From: Acidobacteria subdivision 2 bacterium RH1 MAG20 | GTDB taxonomy: Bacteria; Acidobacteriota; Terriglobia; Terriglobales; Acidobacteriaceae | Direction: 5' to 3' | DNA: 64,000 bases | NCBI GenBank assembly: GCA_002197545.1 | Contig: NFUO01000112.1 | Location: 160,110 to 224,109 of the forward strand | Shown here: positions 19,366 through 29,592 of the stretch, in pieces | Position numbering within the stretch: the stretch's first letter is position 1 | Layout: each line of letters opens with the position of its first letter | Position numbers and translations under genes: made by a program | Notes under the pieces: generated by a model | Told to the model about the DNA's origin: nothing | Databases searched by the model: none | Seen by the model: the letters and a program-made list of their open reading frames with translations, nothing else

Positions 19366-19446
19366 AAACGTCATCTCGACCGAAGCCACGCAGCTTTATC
19401 GCGTGGCGCAGTGGAGAGACCTCTGTATTTCGCTTTTGCTGTTGTC
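19366..19446. repeat. Family B hairpin repeat, copy 4 (reverse orientation)
   Basis: Mirror of the copy at 19261: ACGTCATCTCGACCGAAG, a variable palindromic centre, GTGGAGAGACCTCTGTATTT and CGCTTTTGCTGTTGTCC. With copy 3 it occupies most of the 19146-19493 gap; no gene is seen there. Confidence 0.7.
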
Positions 19447-19493
19447 CTTTAACTGTCTACTTTTTTTCGTGTGTACAGTTTTTGGACAGATTC

Positions 19494-22109
19494 TCAGGCT
19501 GCCGTGCGTCCGGTCACTGTAAATTTCAGACCATCTTTTCCAGCATCGACCACGACATGGTCCCCGTGCAGCACAGTTCCATCGAGGATCTTTACAGCCA
19601 GCTTGTCCTGCACCATTCGCTGGATGGCCCGCTTCAAGGGGCGAGCACCATAGGCGCGGTCGTATCCTGCGGTGAAGATTGCGTGGCGCGCCTTGTCGGT
19701 CAGCTCCAGCGTAATCTTCCGATCTGCCAGAAGGGCTTGCAAGTCCTTGAGCCGTAGATCGACGATGTGGGTCAACTGCTCGTCGCCGAGCGGACGGAAG
19801 ACGACAATGTCGTCCACGCGGTTGAGGAACTCGGGCCTGAACTGCTGGCGAAGCACTTCCATCACGCGGCCTTTTGCCTCTTCAAAGCCCTCTTCGCCCT
19901 GTGCCCATGCCGTGGACAACTGCGATGCGCCGACGTTTGAAGTCATGATGAGCACCGTGTTTTTGAAGTCGACCGTGCGGCCCTTTGAGTCCGTCAACCG
20001 ACCGTCGTCGAGCACCTGGAGCAGCACGTTGAAGACATCGGGATGCGCCTTCTCGATCTCGTCGAAGAGGATGACGGCGTAAGGACGGCGGCGGACGGCT
20101 TCGGTTAACTGGCCGCCCTCGTCATAGCCGACGTAACCGGGAGGCGCTCCGATCAGACGAGCCACGGCGTGCTTCTCCATGTACTCGCTCATGTCGATGC
20201 GCACCATCGCGGCTTCGTCGTCGAAGAGAAACTCCGCGAGGGCGCGGGCGGTCTCGGTCTTCCCGACGCCGGTCGGTCCGAGGAAGATAAAGGAGCCAAT
20301 GGGCCGCTTGGGATCGCTTAGCCCGGCACGGCTGCGACGAATGGCGTTCGCGACTGCGCTGAGAGCCTCGTCCTGACCGACGACGCGCTCGCGCAGACGG
20401 TCCTCCATCTGCGCCAGCTTCTGCGTCTCGCCTTCAAGCATCTTGCTGATGGGGATGCCGGTCCATTTGGAGACGATGGCAGCGATGTCCTCCTCGTCTA
20501 CTTCTTCTTTTAATAACTGTGACGAGTTTCCTGCGACTTGGTCCTGCGCTGCGGTCAGGGTCTTCAGTTCGGCTTCCATTTTGGGGATTTCGCCGTACTG
20601 CAACTCGGCTGCGCGCTGGAGGTTGCCTTTACGGGTCTCCTCGCCGGCCTGGAAACGCAGTGCCTCCAGCTTCTCTTTCAACTCGGCGATGCGGCCGATG
20701 GCGCCGCGTTCGGTCTGCCAGCGTGCGCGCAGGCCCGCGGCCTTCTCCTTGATCTCGGCGAGTTCGCGCTCCACGATTTCAAGGCGTTCTTTCGAGCCGG
20801 GATCGGTCTCGCGCTTCAGTGCGGCACGTTCGATTTCGAGCGAGGTCCCGCGGCGTTCGAGGTCGTCGATCTCGACCGGCACTGAGCCAATCTGAATCGC
20901 CAGCGCTGCCGCGGCTTCGTCGACGAGATCGATGGCCTTGTCCGGCAAAAATCTGTCGGAGATGTAGCGGTGCGAGAGCGTGGCCGCGGCCACAATCGCC
21001 GAGTCCTTGATGCGTACCTTGTGGTGGGCCTCGTATCTCTCCTTCAGCCCACGCAGAATGGCGATGGTGTCCTCGACATTAGGTTCGCCGACGTAGACGA
21101 CCTGGAAGCGCCGCTCCAGCGCTGCATCCTTCTCGATGTACTTGCGATATTCATTCAGGGTCGTGGCGCCAATCGCACGCAGGCTGCCTCGGGCGAGAGC
21201 AGGCTTCAGCATGTTCGAGGCATCCATCGCGCCCTCGGCTGCACCCGCGCCGACCAGAGTATGCAGCTCATCGATGAACAAAATAATCTCGCCGTTCGAC
21301 TCCTCGATTTCCTTTAGCACCGCCTTTAAACGGTCTTCGAACTCGCCGCGAAACTTCGCTCCGGCGATCATTGCGCCGAGGTCGAGCGCGCAGACACGCT
21401 TGTTCTTCAGGACTTCCGGAACATCGCCGACAAAGATCCTCCGCGCCAGGCCCTCCACAATCGCGGTTTTGCCTACGCCCGGTTCGCCGATCAGCACCGG
21501 ATTATTTTTAGTCCGGCGCGAAAGCACTTGCACCACGCGGCGAATCTCCTCGTCGCGCCCGATCACAGGATCGAGCTTGCCTCGGCGCGCCAGGTCGGTT
21601 AGGTCCTTCGCGTACTTCTCCAACGCCTGAAATTTTCCTTCGGGATTCTGGTCGGTCACCCGCTGCGACCCGCGCACGGCGCTCAGTGCCTTGAGGATCG
21701 CCTCATGTGTGCCGCCCAAGGCAGCCAGGGCCGTCTGTACCGCATCTCCCTTTTGCTTCGACAACGCCAGCAGCAGATGTTCGGTCGAGACATAGTCATC
21801 TTTGAAATTTTCAGCTTCCTTGAATCCCTGCTCCAGAACCTTCTGTAAGGCAGCACTCATCCCCGGCTGCGCTCCGCCCTGAACCTTCGGCAGCTTGGCG
21901 ATCGCGGAGTTCACGCCCGAGAGCAACTGCTCGATCGGGACGCCTACTTTTTCGAGCACCGGAATCACCACACCCTCGCGGTCTTCGAGCAGCGCTGCCA
22001 TCAGGTGCAGCGGCAGCACCTCGGGATTGCCATTCTCGGCTGCATGGCCGCTCGCCGCCTGTACCGCCTCCTGCGACTTTACTGTCAACCGCTCCCACTT
22101 GATCGCCAT
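19494..22109 (-). CDS. clpB: ATP-dependent chaperone ClpB
   Basis: 871 residues, normal ClpB length. N-terminal Clp repeat domain (1-150), AAA1 with Walker A GEPGVGKT and Walker [14 protein letters not shown], a coiled-coil middle domain (about 410-530, [19 protein letters not shown] onward) that distinguishes ClpB from ClpA/C, and AAA2 with [24 protein letters not shown] and MTSNVGAS. It resolubilises aggregated proteins with DnaK. The start is supported by AAGGAGT 6 bases upstream of the 22109 ATG. I see no CIRCE element upstream. Confidence 0.97.
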   Translation of the reverse strand: MAIKWERLTVKSQEAVQAASGHAAENGNPEVLPLHLMAALLEDREGVVIPVLEKVGVPIEQLLSGVNSAIAKLPKVQGGAQPGMSAALQKVLEQGFKEAENFKDDYVSTEHLLLALSKQKGDAVQTALAALGGTHEAILKALSAVRGSQRVTDQNPEGKFQALEKYAKDLTDLARRGKLDPVIGRDEEIRRVVQVLSRRTKNNPVLIGEPGVGKTAIVEGLARRIFVGDVPEVLKNKRVCALDLGAMIAGAKFRGEFEDRLKAVLKEIEESNGEIILFIDELHTLVGAGAAEGAMDASNMLKPALARGSLRAIGATTLNEYRKYIEKDAALERRFQVVYVGEPNVEDTIAILRGLKERYEAHHKVRIKDSAIVAAATLSHRYISDRFLPDKAIDLVDEAAAALAIQIGSVPVEIDDLERRGTSLEIERAALKRETDPGSKERLEIVERELAEIKEKAAGLRARWQTERGAIGRIAELKEKLEALRFQAGEETRKGNLQRAAELQYGEIPKMEAELKTLTAAQDQVAGNSSQLLKEEVDEEDIAAIVSKWTGIPISKMLEGETQKLAQMEDRLRERVVGQDEALSAVANAIRRSRAGLSDPKRPIGSFIFLGPTGVGKTETARALAEFLFDDEAAMVRIDMSEYMEKHAVARLIGAPPGYVGYDEGGQLTEAVRRRPYAVILFDEIEKAHPDVFNVLLQVLDDGRLTDSKGRTVDFKNTVLIMTSNVGASQLSTAWAQGEEGFEEAKGRVMEVLRQQFRPEFLNRVDDIVVFRPLGDEQLTHIVDLRLKDLQALLADRKITLELTDKARHAIFTAGYDRAYGARPLKRAIQRMVQDKLAVKILDGTVLHGDHVVVDAGKDGLKFTVTGRTAA

Positions 22110-22250
22110 CCATGACTCCTTACATGCCTTTTGATTGGACTAGTCTATGCCTGTTAAGATGCTCGGGAGTGAATGAAGGTCGCATATTATATGACAATAA
22201 GCCACTCATATTTAAGTTGGGATAACCCTTCTGTTGAGGCGACATTAGGA

Positions 22251-22276
22251 AAGGGCGACCACGGATGGCCGCCCTT
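22251..22276 (-). terminator. Hairpin after the transaldolase gene
   Basis: AAGGGCG pairs with CGCCCTT around a 12-base loop, 22 bases beyond the tal stop on the minus strand, followed by TTTCC. Weak T tract, so termination is likely but not certain. Confidence 0.5.
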
Positions 22277-22298
22277 CGGTAATGTGGTTTGAGACTAT

Positions 22299-23291
22299 TT
22301 ATGCGTTGACGGGCTGCTTCATCTCGCTAACATGTTTAGCCAGAAGCTCTTCCAGACCTTCGAGGGCCTTGGAGAAGCCTACGATACCTTCCTTCAGCTT
22401 GTCGGTGGCCATACGGTCGGCGGCGTGCATCTTGTCGAAGGTGGCCTTGTCCATCGGGATCTTCTCGATCTTGAGGTCCTTTGCTTTGGAGGCGTCGAGC
22501 TTGCGCTCCAGTGTGCCCTGGGCGGCTTCGAGTTCGCCGAGGAGCTTGGGCGCAATGGTGAGGAGGTCGCAACCGGCAAGTTCGATGATCTCACCGGTGT
22601 TGCGGAAGCTGGCTCCCATGACGACGGTCTTGTAGCCGAAGTGCTTGTAGTAGTTGTAGATAGTGGTGACGGACTGGACACCGGGATCGTCGGCTCCAGT
22701 GTAGTCCTTGCCGGTGTCTTTCTTGTACCAGTCGAGGATGCGACCGACGAACGGCGAGATGAGGGTGACCTTGGCTTCCGCGCAGGCGATGGCCTGGTGC
22801 AAGCCGAAGAGCAGGGTCATATTGCAGTGGATGCCCTCTTTTTCCAGGATCTCGGCGGCCTTGATGCCTTCCCAGGTGGAGGCGAGCTTGATGAGGACGC
22901 GCTCGCGGGAGACGCCGGCCTTCTCGTACTGCGCGATGATGTCGCGGGCCATCGCGATGGACTTTTCGGTGTCGTAGGAGAGGCGGGCATCGACCTCGGT
23001 GGAGACGCGGCCGGGGACGATCTTGAGGATCTTGAGGCCAAAAGCCACGGCCAGGTTCTTGAAAGCCAGGGCAGCAACTTCCTTATCGGTGGCCTTGTCG
23101 CCGGCGTCTTTCTTCGCTTGCTGGAGAACGCCGTCCACGATGGACTGATACTCGGGCTTTTCTGCCGCAGCTGCGATCAGCGAGGGATTCGTGGTGGAAT
23201 CCTGCGGCTTGTACTGTTGAATCGAATTAATGTCGCCGGTGTCTGAGACGACCGTGGTCATGCCGCGTAGCTGTTCTAGTAGAGAGGCCAT
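22299..23291 (-). CDS. tal: Transaldolase
   Basis: 330 residues of the TalB type. [25 protein letters not shown] at the N-terminus is the standard opening, [12 protein letters not shown] contains the Schiff-base lysine, and [27 protein letters not shown] is the conserved segment after it. It transfers a three-carbon dihydroxyacetone unit between sugar phosphates in the non-oxidative pentose phosphate pathway, in the cytoplasm. The gene stands alone between clpB and the FAH-family gene, all on the minus strand. Confidence 0.96.
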   Translation of the reverse strand: MASLLEQLRGMTTVVSDTGDINSIQQYKPQDSTTNPSLIAAAAEKPEYQSIVDGVLQQAKKDAGDKATDKEVAALAFKNLAVAFGLKILKIVPGRVSTEVDARLSYDTEKSIAMARDIIAQYEKAGVSRERVLIKLASTWEGIKAAEILEKEGIHCNMTLLFGLHQAIACAEAKVTLISPFVGRILDWYKKDTGKDYTGADDPGVQSVTTIYNYYKHFGYKTVVMGASFRNTGEIIELAGCDLLTIAPKLLGELEAAQGTLERKLDASKAKDLKIEKIPMDKATFDKMHAADRMATDKLKEGIVGFSKALEGLEELLAKHVSEMKQPVNA

Positions 23292-23385
23292 TTTGTTGCT
23301 CCTTCGCTGTCTTAGAGTTTATCAAGGTTGAAAGGGTTACGCGCTGTTCTGGGGATTGGTTGGAAATTCACGGGATGCGATAGCT

Positions 23386-24204
23386 TTAGCCGGGCTGGAA
23401 GGTGTTTTCGAGAACTCCGAGGCCTTCTATGTCTATTTGGATGCGGTCTCCGGGGTTAACGGGGCCTACACCCGCGGGGGTTCCGGTGGGAATGAGGTCG
23501 CCGGGTTCGAGCGTCATGGTGGCGGTGATGTAGCGGAGCAGATGCGCGATGGGGAAGATGAGGTCGCTGGTGGAGCCCTGCTGTTTGATGGCTCCGTTGA
23601 GGCGGGTAGTGACGGTGACGGGAGTTCCGCCCGTCTCTCCGAATCCGCAGGGGTCGATCTCGTCGGAGACGATGGAACCGACCGGGCAGAAGGTGTCGAA
23701 GCCCTTGCCGCGGGTCCATTGGCCGTCGCTCTTCTGGATGTCGCGGGCGGTGACATCGTTGACGATGACGTAGCCGCGAATGTAGGGGCGGACGTCCTCG
23801 TCAGGGCCGAGGTTGCGGCAGCGGCGAGCGATGACGATGCCTAATTCTCCCTCGTAATCGACGCGTTCGGAGAGGGCGGGCATGAGGATGATGCCGTTGG
23901 GAGCGAGGAGTGACGATGGTGGTTTGAGGAAGAGGAGAGGTTCTTTGGGGACTTCGTTGCCTAGTTCGGTGGCGTGGTCGCGGTAGTTGCGGCCTATGCA
24001 GAGGATCTTCGAGGGCGTGACCGGTGGGAGCAGGTGCAGGTCTTTGAGGGGTGTGGGCCGGAATTCGGTTTGAGAAAGGGATTTGGCGGCGCGGTCTTCC
24101 TCGGGGGCTGGCATCGGGCGGATGGCCCAGAGGTCTCCGTCGCGTTGCTCGACAAAGGCGTAGAGGGAGCCGTGCTCGGGGGAGAGAAATTTACAGTAGC
24201 GCAT
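23386..24204 (-). CDS. Fumarylacetoacetate hydrolase family protein (FAHD1-like)
   Basis: 272 residues from the ATG at 24204. The core KILCIGRNYRDHATELGNE, LFLKPPSSL, and the metal-binding residues in VDYEGELGIVI (two Glu) plus VNDVTARDIQ (Asp) match the FAHD1/YcgM class, which hydrolyses acylpyruvates or decarboxylates oxaloacetate. The tail GDLIPTGTPAGVGPVNPGD is also typical. A longer ORF runs back to 24810 but overlaps the neighbouring lipoprotein gene in another frame and has non-family, proline-arginine-rich sequence. Its start lies 2 bases after the stop of the upstream lipoprotein gene, so the two are probably coupled. Confidence 0.9.
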   Translation of the reverse strand: MRYCKFLSPEHGSLYAFVEQRDGDLWAIRPMPAPEEDRAAKSLSQTEFRPTPLKDLHLLPPVTPSKILCIGRNYRDHATELGNEVPKEPLLFLKPPSSLLAPNGIILMPALSERVDYEGELGIVIARRCRNLGPDEDVRPYIRGYVIVNDVTARDIQKSDGQWTRGKGFDTFCPVGSIVSDEIDPCGFGETGGTPVTVTTRLNGAIKQQGSTSDLIFPIAHLLRYITATMTLEPGDLIPTGTPAGVGPVNPGDRIQIDIEGLGVLENTFQPG

Positions 24205-24206
24205 GT

Positions 24207-25328
24207 CTATTGGTTCCTTAGCGATTCCTGGGCTTCGTTGCTGGTGGGACTTTCGTTGTGGGCGGTGTCGATGGCCGTGACGCGGTAAACGTAGGTTTGG
24301 CTGGGTTGGGCTGTGTGGTCGCTGAAAGCGGGGGTTTGAATTGGGGTGGGTGTCAGCCGCGTCGGGGTTCCGGTGGGTGCTCCGTTGGTGACTGCCTGGC
24401 GGTAGACGATGTAGCCGGTCAGGTCGGGTTCGGTGTTGGGCTCCCAGGAGAGGTCGATGCTGCCGGCAGAGGGGATGGCGGCGAGACCGGTGGGGGCTTT
24501 CGGGGGGAAAGTGTCGCGCATGATGACGGTGATGGCTGCGGATGGGGTGCTGCGTAGTTCGAGCGGGTGGCCGTTGAGGCTGACGGATTGGACTCGCTGG
24601 GCGGTGTAGCGGTAGGTCTTGCCTCGTTGGGCGGTGGGGTCGATGGTGCCGCCAGGATCGGAGGATTGCTTGCCGGTCTGGAGGTGAATTTCGGCAGGGG
24701 TGGATGGCGCTGATTGGAAGGGTTGTTTGGTGGAGGCTTTGTGGGGAATGGTGGTCTGGACGAGGGTTCGGTCGAGTTCGACGGTGGATGGTGTGGACTG
24801 CGGCTGCCACTCGAGCATTGCGCCGTCGCGGATTGGGGTGGCCTGGAGGTGTTCGACGGGCGGAGACGCGGTACCGGCGGCCGCGAAGGCTGGTGAGGAG
24901 AGTCCCGCTGAGTGGCCGTTGGCGTTGAGAATCTGTACACGATAGATGAGGAGGGTCGCGGGACCGGTAGTCAGGTTGGCGGGCAGGGCTTCGGAGGCTT
25001 CGGTTGGACCGGGTTTAACGGAGAGGCGTTTGACGGTGGGGCAGTTGGGCGCTGCAGAATGCGATGGCGCGGCAGGAAGTTCGCGGCAGATCTCGGCGGT
25101 GAGAGTGGGCGGAACCTTGAGCCCGTCGGTGGTCTTGTCCGGAGTTGTCCAGTGGAGGGCCACATTGTTGCCTGTGCGAATGGCAGTGAGATCGGTGATG
25201 AAGCGGGGCAGATGCAGGGACGGGGGACGGGCGGGTCCGGGGCTGGCGCAGCCAGATAAGGATGCTACGAGGAGGGTAACGGCCAGTGCGGTGGCGTTGC
25301 GTTGGGCTGGTTGGCTGGGGAACTTCAT
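24207..25328 (-). CDS. Fibronectin type III-like lipoprotein
   Basis: 373 residues with a lipoprotein signal: hydrophobic stretch then lipobox LSGC, giving a lipidated Cys at about residue 27. The mature protein has three beta-sandwich-like repeats, each with a W-x-P near its start and a TYRY/TYVYRVTAID-type strand near its end, as in fibronectin type III domains (clearest at residues 275-365, PKAPTGLAAIP to DTAHNESP). It is likely an envelope-anchored binding or structural protein. The stop is 2 bases from the FAH-family start. Confidence 0.75.
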   Translation of the reverse strand: MKFPSQPAQRNATALAVTLLVASLSGCASPGPARPPSLHLPRFITDLTAIRTGNNVALHWTTPDKTTDGLKVPPTLTAEICRELPAAPSHSAAPNCPTVKRLSVKPGPTEASEALPANLTTGPATLLIYRVQILNANGHSAGLSSPAFAAAGTASPPVEHLQATPIRDGAMLEWQPQSTPSTVELDRTLVQTTIPHKASTKQPFQSAPSTPAEIHLQTGKQSSDPGGTIDPTAQRGKTYRYTAQRVQSVSLNGHPLELRSTPSAAITVIMRDTFPPKAPTGLAAIPSAGSIDLSWEPNTEPDLTGYIVYRQAVTNGAPTGTPTRLTPTPIQTPAFSDHTAQPSQTYVYRVTAIDTAHNESPTSNEAQESLRNQ

Positions 25329-25450
25329 TGGTCACAGGCTAGCATTTTGGCCATGACCTATCACCTGCGATGAAAAGAGAAGGAGGCCAAGACATCTTTT
25401 GATGCGATTTCAACATCTGGTTACGTTACGAAAGACTTTTTTGAGTAGGG

Positions 25451-26254
25451 GTGGAAGCGATGGCGACTTCGGCAATGACGTTCCGTATGGGCGGGCCTCG
25501 TTTATCCGCTTCTGATCCCGGTGAGCCGGTGGATGAGCGGAATGTTCAGGTGGATGGAAGCGTGGCAGAGTCCTTTATTGCAGAGAAGCGAATTGGGGAG
25601 CGAATCAAGAACCTTCGATTGAAAAAGTCGATGGGGCTGGTCGAGTTGGGGCGGCATACCGGGCTTTCGGCCAGCTTCCTGTCGCAACTGGAGACGGGAC
25701 GGGTGGTGCCGACGCTGCGTAACCTGGCTCGGATTGCGATGGTGTTCTCAAAGGACTTGAGCTATTTTTTCGATGCTGAACCGCAGACGCTGTTCCGGGT
25801 GCATCGTCGGAAGGAGCGGGTGCGGATGCCGCAGACGGGTGCGGACGATCCTGCTTATTTTTTCGAGAGCCTGGGATACCTGGTTCCTGATCGGCAGCTC
25901 GATCCTTACTTCGCCGAGTTTCTGCCGGTGAAGGCAGGCAGGGTTCCGCGACCGCATCAGCATCCGGGGTGCGAGTTTCTTTACCTGCTGTCGGGCACGC
26001 TGGATGTGCGGCATGGCGATACCATGCACCGGGTCGAGGCGGGTGATGCGATCTACTTTGACGCCGAGACGACCCATAGTTACGTATGCGCGGGGGATGT
26101 TCCGGCTAAAGCTGTGATCGTTACGCTGCAACATGCCCTGATTGCTCAGCAGGGAAATGGTGCGCGGCTGGCGAACGCTGCGGGTGGACGAATTCGCAGT
26201 GTTGCTCCGGCGGCTGGGCAGATAAAAGCCGTAAAAATACCTAAAGACTTTTAG
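25451..26254 (+). CDS. XRE family regulator with C-terminal cupin domain
   Basis: 267 residues. A helix-turn-helix of the XRE/Cro type occupies residues about 45-100 (RIGERIKNLRLKKSMGLVEL, then LSASFLSQLETGRVVPTLRN). A cupin-2 domain follows at about 150-235, with metal-ligand-like residues in RPHQHPGCEFLYLLSGTL and DAETTHSYV. Such regulators usually sense a small molecule with the cupin and repress neighbouring genes. The first 40 residues before the helix-turn-helix are probably disordered, and the true start may be one of the inner ATGs (25460 or 25475). The stop overlaps the convergent gene's stop by 4 bases. Confidence 0.82.
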   Translation: MEAMATSAMTFRMGGPRLSASDPGEPVDERNVQVDGSVAESFIAEKRIGERIKNLRLKKSMGLVELGRHTGLSASFLSQLETGRVVPTLRNLARIAMVFSKDLSYFFDAEPQTLFRVHRRKERVRMPQTGADDPAYFFESLGYLVPDRQLDPYFAEFLPVKAGRVPRPHQHPGCEFLYLLSGTLDVRHGDTMHRVEAGDAIYFDAETTHSYVCAGDVPAKAVIVTLQHALIAQQGNGARLANAAGGRIRSVAPAAGQIKAVKIPKDF

Positions 26255-27519
26255 CTCACTCCATGAGTCGCCAGCGTGATGGTGACAACATCGTTCGGGG
26301 TCTTGACGGTGCCGCCATCGCTCTCGGGATGAAGCTCGATGCGCATCGTCTGCGCATTCACGATGATGCGGAGATATCCGTAGTCTGTGGTGTTGTAGTT
26401 TTCGAGCGTTAATGTGTCGTCGATCTTGTAGGGAGTACGGTAGGTTCCGCGCATGGGCGAGAGTGGAGAGTGGCCACCGCACCCGGCGACGAGGAAGGGG
26501 ACCTGAAGGTTGTTCACCGTGCGCGTGAACCGTTGATAGTTGTGGGCATGGCCGGAGAAAACGGCGTGCGGCCAGACACCGGCGGCCTGGCAGGCGGTGT
26601 CGATGTCCTGCAGCATCAGAGGGCTGCCTCCATGTACCGATCCGCCGCTGAATGGCGGATGATGCGTGGCGATGATGATTGCGCCGGTAAAGCTTTCGCT
26701 CTTGACTCGTTGCAGAGCGGCGGTGAGGAAGGCGACCTGCCGGTCGTCGAGCACTTTGTTCTGGCCATTCTCTCCGGAGATGACGCCGGGATCTTCGAGC
26801 ACGTTGCTGTAGAGGCCGAGGATGCGGACGAAGGGCGCCTCCAGCGTGAAGTAGACGCCGGGCTGGATCATGGTGGTGCGCAGAAGGCCGCCGGAGTCCG
26901 GTGACTGCACTGGGCTGGAGGTGCAGAAGTTGCGCAGAAACGCATCGAGCGTTGGTTCGGGATCGCCGGTATAAACGACGCCGTCGTGGTTGCCCGGAAT
27001 GGCGAGGATGGGTGCGGGGTAGTCGCGATAGGGCTCGTAAAACTGGTCGTAGTAGTAGGTGGCCTCGCCGAAGTAGTAGACGAGGTCGCCCAGGTGGAAG
27101 AGGAATGAGGGGACATCGGCGGGGTTTGCCTCGGTGAAGTCGGTGACCATCTTATCGGCCACCAGAGACTGCGTGGCTGGGCCCTTTGCGCTGCCTGTAT
27201 CGCCGACACTGTGGAAGACAATCTGTCCGGCTTGCTGGATGGCCGTCGTTTTGGCTGCTCCCTGAGCCCCATATACCTGTGCGAGCGTGAGAGTTGGTTC
27301 GACTGCGCTGCCGCTCGGCTGAGGAACGGGTTCGAGGGTGTTGAGCTCCCGGTCTTTCTGATCGGTGACGGGATTTCGGAATCCGGTGGGATCGGGCGAG
27401 GGCTGCGGCTGGCCAAAGATCGGTTGCGTGCTGGCGGTGGATTTTGGATTTGCAGACGATTTATGGGCGACGGACTTCTTTTTGGGTTTTGCTGAGTGTT
27501 CGGGTTGGCGTTTTGGCAT
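26251..27519 (-). CDS. Metallophosphoesterase (calcineurin-like)
   Basis: 422 residues. All five metallophosphoesterase blocks are visible: GDTG, LGDLVYYFG, PGNHDG, ATHHPPF and SGHAHNYQR, giving the two-metal active site of the purple-acid-phosphatase-like class. The first 75 residues are lysine, serine and proline-rich (KRQPEHSAKPKKKSVAHKSS) with no clear signal peptide, so the location is uncertain. It would hydrolyse phosphomono- or diesters. The C-terminal domain from about 370 is a small beta-sandwich. Confidence 0.85.
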   Translation of the reverse strand: MPKRQPEHSAKPKKKSVAHKSSANPKSTASTQPIFGQPQPSPDPTGFRNPVTDQKDRELNTLEPVPQPSGSAVEPTLTLAQVYGAQGAAKTTAIQQAGQIVFHSVGDTGSAKGPATQSLVADKMVTDFTEANPADVPSFLFHLGDLVYYFGEATYYYDQFYEPYRDYPAPILAIPGNHDGVVYTGDPEPTLDAFLRNFCTSSPVQSPDSGGLLRTTMIQPGVYFTLEAPFVRILGLYSNVLEDPGVISGENGQNKVLDDRQVAFLTAALQRVKSESFTGAIIIATHHPPFSGGSVHGGSPLMLQDIDTACQAAGVWPHAVFSGHAHNYQRFTRTVNNLQVPFLVAGCGGHSPLSPMRGTYRTPYKIDDTLTLENYNTTDYGYLRIIVNAQTMRIELHPESDGGTVKTPNDVVTITLATHGVS

Positions 27520-27612
27520 CGGTCGGCCCCTGCTGCGGTTGCGACAGATATTACACCTGCAAGTCGCTGCAATTTGTTACAGGGTGCGTGGTTGCTCTTA
27601 GCTAAATGAAGT

Positions 27613-27632
27613 CGCCCCTGATCTCAGGGGCG
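27613..27632 (-). terminator. Hairpin downstream of the Bax-inhibitor-1 gene
   Basis: CGCCCCTG pairs perfectly with CAGGGGCG around a 4-base loop, 30 bases after the minus-strand gene ends. The T tract is weak. Confidence 0.5.
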
Positions 27633-27661
27633 GCTTTGTGGAGGGGAGGTTGTATCGATGC

Positions 27662-28333
27662 TTAGCTTCGGCTGCGACGTCCACCCATCAGTTGGAGGAC
27701 GGCGAGGAAGATGTTGATGGCGTCGAGATAGATGGAGAGGGAGAGCGAGACGGCGGAGCGGCCGTCTCCGCCGGCGCGGATGCGGGCGAAGTCGCCTACG
27801 GTGAGCAGGGCGAAGATGCCGAGGGTGAGCCAGGAGTAGGTGTCCGGCGAGAGGAAGTGGAAGAACATGCTGGCGACGCCGGCGATGATCAGCAGCAGCA
27901 GCGCGGCCATGCCGATGCCGGCGATGCGGCGGTAGTTGATATTGAAGAGATAGGCGACGCAGCCCATGACGGCCATGCCGCAGCCGGTGGTGGCAGCGGC
28001 GTTGAAGACCATGCCGGTGCCGAAGGTGCGGATGTAGCGCTGGATGAGCGGGCCGATCTCCCAGCCCATGAAGTAGGTGAGAACGAGAAACATGCCGAGT
28101 GCGAGGCCGGGGCTGGCCTTGCGGGCGAAGCTGATGCCGAAGACGAGCCCGAGGACGACGATGAAGCCGACGAGCGTTCCCCAGGCGGGCGCGGTGGCGA
28201 CTCCGATGGAGGTGATGAAGAAGCCGACGGAGGTGATGGCGAGCACCTTGGCGAGCAAGGAGGCGGTCTCCTCGCGGGGAACGTCGATGGTGTTGTAGTA
28301 GGTGTTGTTCAGGTTGTAGTCGTTCATTGCCAT
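27662..28333 (-). CDS. Bax inhibitor-1/YccA family membrane protein
   Basis: 223 residues with about seven hydrophobic helices. The family features are the long acidic N-terminus (NNTYYNTIDVPREETASLLA), GISFARKASPGLALGMFL in the second helix region, and AALLLLIIAGVASMFFHFL. Bacterial members (YccA/YbhL type) sit in the inner membrane, act as pH-sensitive calcium leak channels and modulate FtsH. It is on the opposite strand to the ParA-like cassette that begins 224 bases away. Confidence 0.85.
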   Translation of the reverse strand: MAMNDYNLNNTYYNTIDVPREETASLLAKVLAITSVGFFITSIGVATAPAWGTLVGFIVVLGLVFGISFARKASPGLALGMFLVLTYFMGWEIGPLIQRYIRTFGTGMVFNAAATTGCGMAVMGCVAYLFNINYRRIAGIGMAALLLLIIAGVASMFFHFLSPDTYSWLTLGIFALLTVGDFARIRAGGDGRSAVSLSLSIYLDAINIFLAVLQLMGGRRSRS

Positions 28334-28469
28334 GCGTTTCGCTCCAGCGCGTCTTTAGGTGAAAGGTGATGATGGCTTCAACTCTATGAGACGCTTTTCC
28401 GGGTAGTTTGTCATGTATCTAGTCAGGGCTGGTTTGGAGATGAAGTTTGTTTCAAAGTGGTTCACGCGT

Positions 28470-28524
28470 GGCTGGATGCCCACCCCGGCGTCGATGGAAC
28501 TGTCACGAAGATGGGCATCCAGCC
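28470..28524. repeat. 13-bp perfect inverted repeat upstream of the ParA-HEPN cassette
   Basis: GGCTGGATGCCCA at 28470-28482 and TGGGCATCCAGCC at 28512-28524 are exact reverse complements separated by 29 bases. It lies 33 bases before the TTG start of the ParA-like gene. It could be an operator, an mRNA hairpin, or the edge of the inserted cassette. Confidence 0.7.
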
Positions 28525-28557
28525 TTGACTGATATTATTAGGCCCGCGGAGGACTGC

Positions 28558-29592
28558 TTGGCGAAAATCATTTCTCTTTTCAACCACAAAGGTGGTGTGA
28601 GCAAAACAACAACCACATTCAATCTGGGCTGGGCCCTTGCTGACCGGGGACATAAAGTTTTGATGGTTGATGCTGACCCGCAATGCAACCTGACCGGCAT
28701 GGTCCTTTCGTTGGGCGGATCGGACGACTTCGCTTCCTTTTACTCGGATCGTCCGCGAGCAAATATTTACAACACAGTGAAACCTGCGTTCGGAGGCAGC
28801 CCCGAAAAATTAAGTGCTGCCGATATAGTCGGCTGCCAGCGAGAAGGGTTGTACCTCTTGGCCGGCCACATAGATGTGGCAACTTTTGAGCCAGAGTTAT
28901 CTATGGCTCACAAATTGATGTCGGCATTGCCGGTTCTTCAAAATCTTCCAGGTGCGATGGGATATCTTATCCGGGAAACGGCAACCAAGCATGAGTGTGA
29001 TGTGGTCTTAGTCGACATGAGCCCTAGCATCGGAGCTTTGAACCAGAATCTGTTGATGCAGAGTGATTACTTCATCGTACCGACAAGCCCGGATTACTTC
29101 TGCTTACTTGCAATTGAATCGCTGGCCACAACTCTTCCTCGTTGGGCAGCTAATGCAAGAGATTTGAGAAGTCAACAGAGCTCACTCTTCTACAAAATAC
29201 CAGATCACAACCCAAAATTTATCGGAATGATTTCCCAAAAATATCGTCCTCGATCTAACAAGCCGGCAGCAGCCTTCCAGAGTTGGATTGATCAAATCAT
29301 CGCAAAAGTGGATGAAATTTTGCTTCCCGCCTTAAAACCGTGGGACATGGCTCTCCCAACTAGCGAACGAGCAAAGTTCATCAAAGCTTCCCCACATGTC
29401 GAACTTGCCCAGATTGCAGACTTTAACAGTTTGATCGCCCGGTCACAGGAAAGCTCGGTCGCAGTTTTTGCATTGACGGACGATCAACTTCAGGTCACGG
29501 GGGCACTTAAAGATAGTGCAGTTCATTCCCGAGATGCGTTTAAAACGGTCTTTAAAAGCTTGGCTGAAGAAGTGGAGGGGCTTACTCTGTAA
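28558..29592 (+). CDS. ParA-family ATPase of a two-gene cassette
   Basis: 344 residues from the TTG at 28558; GGAGG 5 bases upstream supports this start over the ATG-less extension to 28447. The deviant Walker A motif KGGVSKTT (in SLFNHKGGVSKTTTTFNLGW), Walker A' VLMVDADPQCNLTG and Walker B VVLVDMSPSIGALNQ identify a ParA/MinD-type ATPase that dimerises on ATP. There is no ParB gene or parS-like site nearby, so chromosome partitioning is unlikely. Codon use is visibly more AT-ending than in flanking genes, suggesting transfer. The stop overlaps the start of the HEPN-motif gene (TAATG), so the two products are expected to be made together. Confidence 0.8.
   Translation: MAKIISLFNHKGGVSKTTTTFNLGWALADRGHKVLMVDADPQCNLTGMVLSLGGSDDFASFYSDRPRANIYNTVKPAFGGSPEKLSAADIVGCQREGLYLLAGHIDVATFEPELSMAHKLMSALPVLQNLPGAMGYLIRETATKHECDVVLVDMSPSIGALNQNLLMQSDYFIVPTSPDYFCLLAIESLATTLPRWAANARDLRSQQSSLFYKIPDHNPKFIGMISQKYRPRSNKPAAAFQSWIDQIIAKVDEILLPALKPWDMALPTSERAKFIKASPHVELAQIADFNSLIARSQESSVAVFALTDDQLQVTGALKDSAVHSRDAFKTVFKSLAEEVEGLTL

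Noticed and set aside
23386..24810. Long version of the FAH-family ORF starting at 24810
   Set aside because: The extra 200 residues are Pro/His/Arg-rich and overlap the fibronectin lipoprotein gene, which has a good lipobox; the family match begins at 24204.
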